From contig OY282376.1 of NCBI GenBank assembly GCA_958295845.1, forward strand, positions 1,315,022-1,379,021: a DNA stretch of 64,000 nucleotides, given 5' to 3'. Position 1 is the stretch's first letter. Each line of letters starts with the position of its first letter. The position numbers were made by a program, and so were the translations under genes. Positions 58,004 to 64,000 of the stretch are shown here, piece by piece. Source of the DNA: Caldilineaceae bacterium (GTDB lineage Bacteria > Chloroflexota > Anaerolineae > Caldilineales > Caldilineaceae). A model generated the notes under the pieces. It was not told where the DNA came from, searched no databases, and was given only the letters and a program-made list of their open reading frames with translations.

Positions 58004-59314
58004 CTATGGGACCGGCTGCTCTTTCCACAGCTCCTCCACCAGCTCCACCGCCGTGTCCACGATTTTTTCAATGCCTTCCATAGCCACCCGGTTCGGGCCG
58101 ACGAGCGTTTCATACCCCTGTTGCGCAAACGCTTGCCGCGTCGGCTGGTACATGATCAGGTCGTTGGTCAACTCTGATACTACAGTATGCCGGAATGGGG
58201 AGCGGCGCTTGATCGTGAGCCCGTGTTCGACGAACAGCTCTCCCGGGTTGGTTGCGATCGCAAATGGACCTACGCGGGCAGCGCCGACAACAACCGTTAA
58301 CTGCTCCGGCATGGAGGCCACCAGATCGGCCTGCCGGTCAAAGACGTCAGCGCGGCCGCCCGCGCCCCCCCAGTTGAGCCGGCCAATTGCTTCGGGGGGT
58401 TGATCGGCCGGATCCCGCCGCGGGACCGTGATCTCACGGCGAACAGCCCCAACCGTCACGGGACCCTCCACCACAATCGCGCGCCGTGCCGCGTCCACAG
58501 CCTGTTCAGCGAAATAAGCCGCGCTCTCGCGCCACTTGACGCCCCCTAGCGTAACGTTTATGTCGGCGCACGCGCCCGGCGTATATACACAAACGACCTC
58601 GGGACCGTACGCCTCCCGCATATGCTCAGCCACTACGCACGGATAATCCGCCGACCAGGTATGGCCGCTCCTGGAGTTCGTATGCAGCGAAAAGTTATAG
58701 AAGATGCCCAGCGTCGATCCGTCCGGCCTGTCAAAGCGGAGAACCCACAGCTCCGGATCGACCGGTCCGGCCGTTCCCAACACCTGGGGAATGAGCGCCA
58801 GATCGTTGAGCGCCTGGGGCATCCATGTGTTCAACACCTTACCGTCCGGGCAGATGACCCGCCGGTTATGGATCCCGTGGTGGACCAGAGACCTCCCGAT
58901 GTACATCCTGGCCGGTTCCACCCGACCTGCCGCCTGCGCAACGCTCGCTCCAATGCGATCTGGCAGCGTTGACAGATACTCAGCGTCGGTCACCTGTTCC
59001 GAGTAGAGACCTTCAGCCGTATAGGGACCGCTGTGCGTGTGACTGGAGGCGATCATAATGTCGTCCGGCGCGATGCCGGTACGGCCCGCGGCTTCGGCAA
59101 TGATCTCGTCAGACAACGCCTTGGGCAATCCGATCAGGTCGACTCCCACAATGGCAATCCGCTTGCCACCACTTTCCGCGACGAGCGCGTGAGACCCCAA
59201 TGGGTCCGTTGTGCCCTCATTCGTGCGCGGGTCAAGGCTCCCGCACATAAAGAGACCGTGCGGCGGCGTGATGTCCGATTCACCAAAGCCGACCTTTAAG
59301 TGGTTATCATCCAT
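58004..59314 (-). CDS. Neutral/alkaline ceramidase N-terminal-domain-like protein
   Basis: A 436-residue protein of the ceramidase-like (alkaline, non-lysosomal) family. The N terminus reads VGFGESDITPPHGLFMCGS; ASSHTHSGPYT carries the metal His pair, and VYTPGACADINVT is the second conserved block. It lacks the C-terminal Ig-like domain of true ceramidases and has no signal peptide, so a cytoplasmic amidase on another substrate is more likely. The preceding plus-strand start of 59782 is divergent. Confidence 0.75.
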   Translation of the reverse strand: MDDNHLKVGFGESDITPPHGLFMCGSLDPRTNEGTTDPLGSHALVAESGGKRIAIVGVDLIGLPKALSDEIIAEAAGRTGIAPDDIMIASSHTHSGPYTAEGLYSEQVTDAEYLSTLPDRIGASVAQAAGRVEPARMYIGRSLVHHGIHNRRVICPDGKVLNTWMPQALNDLALIPQVLGTAGPVDPELWVLRFDRPDGSTLGIFYNFSLHTNSRSGHTWSADYPCVVAEHMREAYGPEVVCVYTPGACADINVTLGGVKWRESAAYFAEQAVDAARRAIVVEGPVTVGAVRREITVPRRDPADQPPEAIGRLNWGGAGGRADVFDRQADLVASMPEQLTVVVGAARVGPFAIATNPGELFVEHGLTIKRRSPFRHTVVSELTNDLIMYQPTRQAFAQQGYETLVGPNRVAMEGIEKIVDTAVELVEELWKEQPVP

Positions 59315-59781
59315 TATGGGCTCTCCTTGGAAATCAACTGAATGCCTGCGCGTACATCGGCTTGGATATCCAGTAAACGGTCATTTCGCCTTCATACACA
59401 GTTCGGCCAAGGACAAGGTGATACTGGGGCAGTGAGAAAATCGTCAGGAAGTTCGAATCTTTCTGGTCGCTAGCACTGACACGTACGATGCGGAATCCGG
59501 GGAATACCTGTTGGCAAGAATATACGGTCCGCAACAGCAGCCCGACCTCAATTTGGTAACGGCTGGAGCATCTGAAGCGCCCTCCCTATTCAAGGCCTTA
59601 ACAGGTCTCGTCCACACCTAACGGTGTCTTCATTCATCGTAATCGCTATCTCACCCGGCTGCAATGGCACAAATGCAACCTTTCCAAAGGGCCAGTACCG
59701 TCCGCTTCACGTACTGAAACAGTCAAGGAATGGACCGACACCAATCCAAGTAACTCCTCTGCCGGTGGTAAACTGAGTGCC
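59315..59781. other. Divergent intergenic region with a possible gene remnant
   Basis: About 467 bases. It holds a possible minus-strand gene fragment (59334-59597, annotated separately) and otherwise nothing recognised. The promoter of the SPFH fusion gene must lie here. Confidence 0.4.
59334..59597 (-). CDS. Possible small ORF or gene remnant
   Basis: A minus-strand frame of about 88 codons, opening after a TAG near 59600 and ending at a stop at 59334. Readable sequence includes FRIVRVSASDQKDSNFLTIF and YHLVLGRTVYEGEMTVYWIS, alternating hydrophobic as in a beta domain. No good start codon with a ribosome-binding site exists (TTG at 59534 is the best), so this may be the remnant of a degraded gene. 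Confidence 0.25.
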
Positions 59782-61632
59782 ATGAACCGAACCCTCACGA
59801 TTCGCACCACAGCACTCATCGTCTTGCCCTTCATATTGCTGCCCGCTGCATCTTGGCTGGTTTCTAACGCGCCGGATCCAGTGCCAGACGGAGGTTGGCG
59901 GCAAGGCGTGATCTGGTCACTGCGCGCAATCTACCTTGGCGGGGCGTTCATCGGTTGGCAGGCTGGTCGTCCACACTGGTTCTACCCCTGGCTGGGCTTC
60001 GCCGTATACGCGGCGGTCGCCAGCTTGCTGCAATTCTCACTCCTTGTCATGGATTTGGGGTACGATAATTCTCTGAAATTCTTGGGATTCGCCCTTGTTC
60101 TCCTGGCATTCGCGCCCTATTTTGCGGTCACGCTCTGGCTCGGTTGGCGCCGGGACCGGCGACTTCTGACCGCATACACTGTCTTTCCCCACGCCGCACT
60201 GATCCTCCCTCTCGTCTTACTCGTCGACGGAGAAGCTTACGGCAGAGATTGGCGGGGCGTGCTTCTCTCTGCAACTGCGGCCGCCGCCGTGGCAGCCCTG
60301 TACTGGCGTCTTCCGTCAATACTCGGGCAAAGAGGAAAGTTCTGGCCGCAGGCCTCGCTGCTCTATGGCGGTGTAGCTGTCACCCAGGCACTGTTTCTGT
60401 CCGCTTCCAGCTACTCTGTAGGCATAGAAGATGTTCTGAACGTATTGGTCATGTTGATCCCGCTGGCTGGCGTGGGCTGGGTAATTCTCAGCGGTCCACT
60501 TCTGCTTCCGCCGCTGGCCCAATGGTTGGTCCGGGTGTTGAGAGTCGAAAGGTTTCTAGCTCCACCATTGCAGCAAGTCGGTCGCGTTCTGCTCCGCAAT
60601 ACTGGGGCAACAGTGAGGGCCAACGACGCAACAGGTCCTCTTCATTCTGAGAAGGCAGGAAACGATTCCCCCAAAGGAGAAGCAAAAATGAGCCAAGAGA
60701 CAGTTGTACAAGACGCACCTGAGACACGGCAACCCGCAGGATCGGATCTGGAACGCCTCTACAAACTCTCAATTGTAGTCCTGGCCGCCCTGGCCGTCGT
60801 CATGGTCACGCTCTACGTCGGCCGTGCCGCCGTCTACAAGATCCACGAATTCGAACGCGGCCTGCACCTGCGCGGCGGCCGCTTCCTCGGCGTGCAGACG
60901 CCTGGCTGGCACATTCAGGTCCCTCTGGTCGATACCGTAATCATCGTCAAAGTCAATGAGCGCCTTGGCTACGTCGAGCGCATCGCCGCCATGACCTCCG
61001 ACAACGTGACGATGGACGTTTCCCTCCAGTACACCTATCGCGTCACCGATCCCGAGCGCTTCGTCCTCGCCGTCGACGACCCGGAGCGCATCGTCTTCGA
61101 ATTCGTGCAGGGAAGGCTGCGCGATGTGATCAATACCAAGGCCATGACCGGCGTCATGAACCAGCGCACCGAAATGAACCTGGAGATCATGCAGGAGTTG
61201 GAGAAGAAGGAGGATCAGTACGGTGTCGAATTCGTAACCGTACAGATCCAGAGCGCGTCGCCGCCTGCCGAGGTCCTGTCCGCCATCAAGGACCGCATGG
61301 TGGCCGCGCAACGCCAGGAACAGTCCGAAGCCGAAGCCGCGCAGCAGCGCACCGTCGCCGATGCACGGTTCTACGCCGCCCAGAAGGAGGCCGAGGCCGA
61401 AGCCTACCGCATCACCACCTCTGCCGCGGCCGAAGCCGAACAGATCCAACTCACAACCGAGGCACAGCAACTCGCCGTCCGCGCCATCCTCAGCGAGCTG
61501 GAAGACAAAGGCACGCTCGCAGAAAAGTACATCGACTATCTCATCGCCGTCGAACTGAAGGAGAACAGCAAGTGGATCCTGGGGACAGGCGCCGACCCGA
61601 TCCTCGAACTGCGGCCCTCAGTAGAGGAGTAG
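59782..61632 (+). CDS. Membrane-domain fused to SPFH (slipin-like) protein
   Basis: A 616-residue protein. Residues 1-270 form a multi-TM domain of about 7-8 hydrophobic segments with no known motif. After a polar linker, MSQETVVQDAPETRQ at residue 303 begins a second part: one TM segment (331-352), an SPFH/prohibitin domain (about 360-530) containing GLHLRGGRFLGVQTPGWHIQ, and an Ala/Glu-rich coiled coil (about 520-590). The ATG of residue 303 (60688) has its own AAAGGAGA eight bases ahead, so a 314-residue slipin may be made separately. SPFH proteins scaffold membrane microdomains. Confidence 0.75.
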   Translation: MNRTLTIRTTALIVLPFILLPAASWLVSNAPDPVPDGGWRQGVIWSLRAIYLGGAFIGWQAGRPHWFYPWLGFAVYAAVASLLQFSLLVMDLGYDNSLKFLGFALVLLAFAPYFAVTLWLGWRRDRRLLTAYTVFPHAALILPLVLLVDGEAYGRDWRGVLLSATAAAAVAALYWRLPSILGQRGKFWPQASLLYGGVAVTQALFLSASSYSVGIEDVLNVLVMLIPLAGVGWVILSGPLLLPPLAQWLVRVLRVERFLAPPLQQVGRVLLRNTGATVRANDATGPLHSEKAGNDSPKGEAKMSQETVVQDAPETRQPAGSDLERLYKLSIVVLAALAVVMVTLYVGRAAVYKIHEFERGLHLRGGRFLGVQTPGWHIQVPLVDTVIIVKVNERLGYVERIAAMTSDNVTMDVSLQYTYRVTDPERFVLAVDDPERIVFEFVQGRLRDVINTKAMTGVMNQRTEMNLEIMQELEKKEDQYGVEFVTVQIQSASPPAEVLSAIKDRMVAAQRQEQSEAEAAQQRTVADARFYAAQKEAEAEAYRITTSAAAEAEQIQLTTEAQQLAVRAILSELEDKGTLAEKYIDYLIAVELKENSKWILGTGADPILELRPSVEE

Positions 61633-61635
61633 CAA

Positions 61636-62103
61636 ATGCGAAAACTACTCCTCCTGGCGGGAGCGGTCGTTGTCCTGGTGACGCTGGCATTGACCGCCCA
61701 GCGGGCTTTGACCGTCACCCAACACCATAGCGATCTCATCGCCAAACAGATCTACGCCTATCGCGACTGGCAGAGCACCGGCGTGCGTATCGATCAGGGA
61801 GACAGGGTCGAGATCAAAGCGCAGGGCGAATGGCTCTACACGCCCGGCGAGTTTCACGGGCCCGCAGGACATCCGATCTTTCCCGCGCCCACTTTCTACC
61901 CCGTTTCAAGCGGGTCCGGCGGCGCGCTCATCGGCCGCATCGGCGAAAACGGTCCCCGCTTCGTCGTCGGCGAACGCGTAAGAATGCAGGCACACGCCCA
62001 CGGCATCCTCTACCTGCGCATCAATGACGACATCCTCAGCGATAACGACGGCTGGGTCGCCGTCCACATCGACGTAACCGAAACTGAGGACTCAATCCCC
62101 TAA
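61636..62103 (+). CDS. PA-IL-like (LecA) galactose-binding-fold secreted protein
   Basis: A 155-residue exported protein. It has an N-terminal signal/anchor (about 4-24). The remaining domain reads WQSTGVRIDQGDRVEIKAQG, then GALIGRIGENGPRFVVG and LYLRINDDILSDNDGWVAVH, the PA-IL-like lectin pattern with a calcium/sugar-loop-like NDxxxxDNDG. GAGGAG precedes the ATG, which starts three bases after the SPFH stop, so they are coexpressed. Likely a membrane-tethered sugar-binding module. Confidence 0.72.
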   Translation: MRKLLLLAGAVVVLVTLALTAQRALTVTQHHSDLIAKQIYAYRDWQSTGVRIDQGDRVEIKAQGEWLYTPGEFHGPAGHPIFPAPTFYPVSSGSGGALIGRIGENGPRFVVGERVRMQAHAHGILYLRINDDILSDNDGWVAVHIDVTETEDSIP

Positions 62104-62130
62104 GAATTAGACACGAACAAGGAGAAAAAA

Positions 62131-62159
62131 AGAGGAGTGAGATCAAGTCTCACTCCTCT
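62131..62159. terminator. 12-bp terminator hairpin, poly-T on the minus strand
   Basis: AGAGGAGTGAGA and TCTCACTCCTCT around TCAAG. The seven A's just upstream give a U tract on the minus-strand transcript, so it is a canonical terminator for the RraA-like gene at 62191-62913 and may also stop the plus-strand operon. Confidence 0.85.
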
Positions 62160-62190
62160 CTTCTATTTACCCGTCTTTGCTCTTACCTGC

Positions 62191-62913
62191 TCACTCCTCG
62201 TCATCCCCATAGCTGTGCCCGGACATGATCGCCCGCACCTCCGCCGCGCTCGAAGCCTTCTGCATCTGGCCGATGCGTTCCTCTTCATGCGCCAGCAGCT
62301 GCTTGACGTTGCGCAGAACATCCTCCATCTTGTCTGCCGGGAACTTGCACGCGCCGTTCTCGTCCATATGCACGATCTCGCCCGGCGCCACGTCCATGCC
62401 CCGGACGTGAACCGGCACATTGACAGACTGCACCGCCATGGCTCCATGTCCAGGAGTGACACCGCTCAGCAGATACTGGAAGCCCATCGGCCGGATCTCG
62501 TCGATATCCCGCGAAGGCCCGTTCGAAATGCAGCCCACACAGCCCACCGCCTGCATCGCAGCCGTCATATTGCCGCCGGCCAGCCCCACCTTCCCCGCAA
62601 TCTCGGGCGGAAACTTTTGCTCCAGGACCAGAATCGTCGGCTTCGGCGACGCGTCCAGCGCCTCCAACACATCCATGAACGAGACCCGCGAATAATTCGG
62701 GTCCGGCAGTCCAAAGACGCATGTCACCGCGTATCCGGCCAGCGCGCCCATCTCAGGATACATGCAGCGAATCGTCTCATCCGTATACCAGTTTTCCGTC
62801 CACGGGTTGTATAGGCCCAGGCAGAGCGGATCTTCAGGGTAGGTGGCGACAACGTTGGTGATCGACGGCGTATCCACCGTCTTCAGCTCTTCCAGGATCG
62901 CTTGGGAATTCAT
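62191..62913 (-). CDS. RraA-like / aldolase-type family protein (2)
   Basis: A 240-residue RraA/HMG-aldolase superfamily protein. AGGNMTAAMQAVGCVGCISN and GPSRDIDEIRPMGFQYL include the conserved RD-like pair (SRDIDE), and VAPGEIVHMDENGACKFP is the later block. It is diverged from the copy at 27.4-28.2 kb and has an N-terminal extension that starts MNSQAILEELKTVDTPSITN. Transcribed with, and downstream of nothing seen but ahead of, the aminotransferase gene's end. Substrate unknown. Confidence 0.75.
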   Translation of the reverse strand: MNSQAILEELKTVDTPSITNVVATYPEDPLCLGLYNPWTENWYTDETIRCMYPEMGALAGYAVTCVFGLPDPNYSRVSFMDVLEALDASPKPTILVLEQKFPPEIAGKVGLAGGNMTAAMQAVGCVGCISNGPSRDIDEIRPMGFQYLLSGVTPGHGAMAVQSVNVPVHVRGMDVAPGEIVHMDENGACKFPADKMEDVLRNVKQLLAHEEERIGQMQKASSAAEVRAIMSGHSYGDDEE

Positions 62914-62962
62914 CCGCTTTTCCTTGTGTGGTAAGTCTGGGCACTATTCTGATTTGCTGCCA

Positions 62963-64000
62963 TCACGAGCCATAAGTTTGTATAAATTCGCAGATCCGTT
63001 CCATCGCCGGCTCCAGCACGTCCATCCCCGGCGCGTAACAAATCCGGATCGACCCTTCACCGCCGTTGCCGAACGCGCTGCCCGGCGCAACGGCCACCTG
63101 TTTCTTGCGCAGCAGTTCGAGCGCGAATTCGAAAGAGTCGTTGACGCCGTCAAGCTCCGGAAAAAGATAGAAGGCCCCCTCCGGCTCCGGCAGATTGACC
63201 CCGGGGACTGTCCGCAGCATCCCCGCACAGAAGTCGCGCCGCTCCTGAAACTCCTCCACCATCGCCGCTACGTCGTCCTCCCCGTGCGCAATGGCCGCTT
63301 CACCGCCCCGCTGGATCATCGGCGGCGCGTGCGAAACGATGAACTCGTTCAACTGCGCCGCCTTCTGCACAAAATCCGCTCTGCTCACCATCCAACCCAG
63401 CCGCCAGCCGGTCATGCAATACGTCTTCGAAAAGGAGTTCACTACGATCACCGCGTCTTCACGCGTGCACAGTTTCAGTATCGAAGGCGCAATCTGCCCG
63501 CCAACCGCCTGGCCCCGTTCCCCCTCTGCCGCGCCCTGGCCTCCGTAGTAAATCCGCTCGTAGACCTCATCAGTCAGCAGCCACAGCCCGTGCTGGCGCG
63601 CAAAGTCCAGCAGCATCCTCTGTTCAGCCACCGTCGCCGTCCAGCCAAGCGGGTTGGAGGGCGACGCGTACAACAACAGCCGCGTACGCTGCGACAGCGC
63701 GCGTTCCATGGCCTCCAGGTCCGGCGTAAATCGCTGCCCGGCTCGCGCCATCGGCACCTCTACCGTGCGCCCGCCGAACATCTCCACCATCGCCGAACCG
63801 TTCGGCCAGTTCGGGCTCAGCACGAGCGCCTCATCACCCGGATCGATCACGCACTTGATCGCCAGGTTGAGCGCCTGCACGGCCCCCGAAGTGACCTGGA
63901 TCTCCGGCGGTCCGATCTCTACGCCATGCAGCCTCACGATCAGATTGGCGATCGCATCTCGCAGCGACGGCAGCCCCTGGTTGGGTGAGTAAAACGTCCA
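62963..64000 (-). CDS. Class I/II pyridoxal-phosphate aminotransferase (partial)
   Basis: At least 345 residues; the gene continues past the right window edge, and the first residues seen are WTFYSPNQGLPSLRDAI. ALNLAIKCVIDPGDEALVLS and WPNGSAMVEMFGG precede YASPSNPLGWTATVAEQ; LLTDEVYERIYYGG has the PLP-Asp region, and the PLP lysine is in VVNSFSKTYCMTGWRLGW. The C-terminal GSIRICYAPG holds the carboxylate Arg. Substrate not assigned; aspartate/aromatic aminotransferase type by family. Next gene downstream is the second RraA-like protein. Confidence 0.88.
   Translation of the reverse strand, partial: WTFYSPNQGLPSLRDAIANLIVRLHGVEIGPPEIQVTSGAVQALNLAIKCVIDPGDEALVLSPNWPNGSAMVEMFGGRTVEVPMARAGQRFTPDLEAMERALSQRTRLLLYASPSNPLGWTATVAEQRMLLDFARQHGLWLLTDEVYERIYYGGQGAAEGERGQAVGGQIAPSILKLCTREDAVIVVNSFSKTYCMTGWRLGWMVSRADFVQKAAQLNEFIVSHAPPMIQRGGEAAIAHGEDDVAAMVEEFQERRDFCAGMLRTVPGVNLPEPEGAFYLFPELDGVNDSFEFALELLRKKQVAVAPGSAFGNGGEGSIRICYAPGMDVLEPAMERICEFIQTYGS

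Overview
The window is about 64 kb of GC-rich bacterial DNA that looks like an uncultivated Chloroflexota genome, probably Anaerolineae or Caldilinea-like. This is inferred from the mix of families: a paired TIGR03960/TIGR03936 radical-SAM locus, a separate MetV next to MetF, two MalFG-type sugar ABC transporters, lipoproteins with Ala/Pro-rich linkers, RraA-like and M81 proteins, and peptidoglycan-recognition domains joined to an Ig-like domain. No rRNA, phage or insertion sequence is visible. UGA is an ordinary stop codon in most genes.

Layout. 0-2.6 kb (minus): hisB, a threonine-dehydratase-like PLP enzyme and a dihydroorotate-dehydrogenase-like flavoprotein. 2.8-8.4 kb (plus): a BadF/NagK-type sugar kinase with a leaderless promoter, an amidohydrolase and a complete sugar ABC transporter. 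8.5-12.6 kb: sucC-sucD and acetyl-CoA synthetase. 12.6-20 kb (minus): scpA, a 1275-residue cell-wall protein and a UvrD/AddB-like ATPase. 20-22.5 kb (minus): a DipZ/TlpA-like lipoprotein whose redox motif carries an in-frame UGA, and a spondin-LysM protein with Met/Asp-rich repeats. 22.6-25.4 kb: a two-component system and a small beta-rich protein. 25.5-28.2 kb (minus): metF, metV and an RraA-like protein. 28.5-31.4 kb: an S41 protease, smpB and an ArmA/Rmt-like 16S rRNA methyltransferase. 31.5-37 kb (minus): an acyl-CoA cluster (AMP ligase, acyl-CoA dehydrogenase, CaiB transferase, MaoC hydratase) plus a GNAT protein. 37.3-39.7 kb (minus): rplU-rpmA-rpmE-tdk, with long low-complexity tails on L21 and L31. 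40-43 kb: a CrtI-like desaturase converging on an M81 peptidase. 43.9-49.2 kb: a second sugar ABC operon, a redoxin and a SelA-fold PLP enzyme. 49.2-51.4 kb: a less GC-rich accessory patch with two hypotheticals and a broken Phd-PIN toxin-antitoxin pair. 51.5-64 kb: an enolase-superfamily enzyme, RidA, tRNA-Glu, a tRNA-like element, the radical-SAM pair, a Gfo/Idh/MocA oxidoreductase, a ceramidase-like protein, an SPFH fusion, a PA-IL-like protein, a second RraA-like protein and a partial aminotransferase.

The strongest lead is 20058-20924. The codon for the first cysteine of a CxxC redox motif is UGA, the frame stays open on both sides, and an 8-bp hairpin with a GUU loop lies at SECIS distance downstream. 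This predicts a UxxC selenoprotein. Other notable items are the seven 11-residue repeats on ribosomal protein L21, a triple PGRP protein with two metal-site-dead copies, the Met/Asp-rich LysM repeats, an aminoglycoside-resistance-type methyltransferase, and families of short intergenic repeats (CCACTGA/CCACTAT units) scattered through the window.
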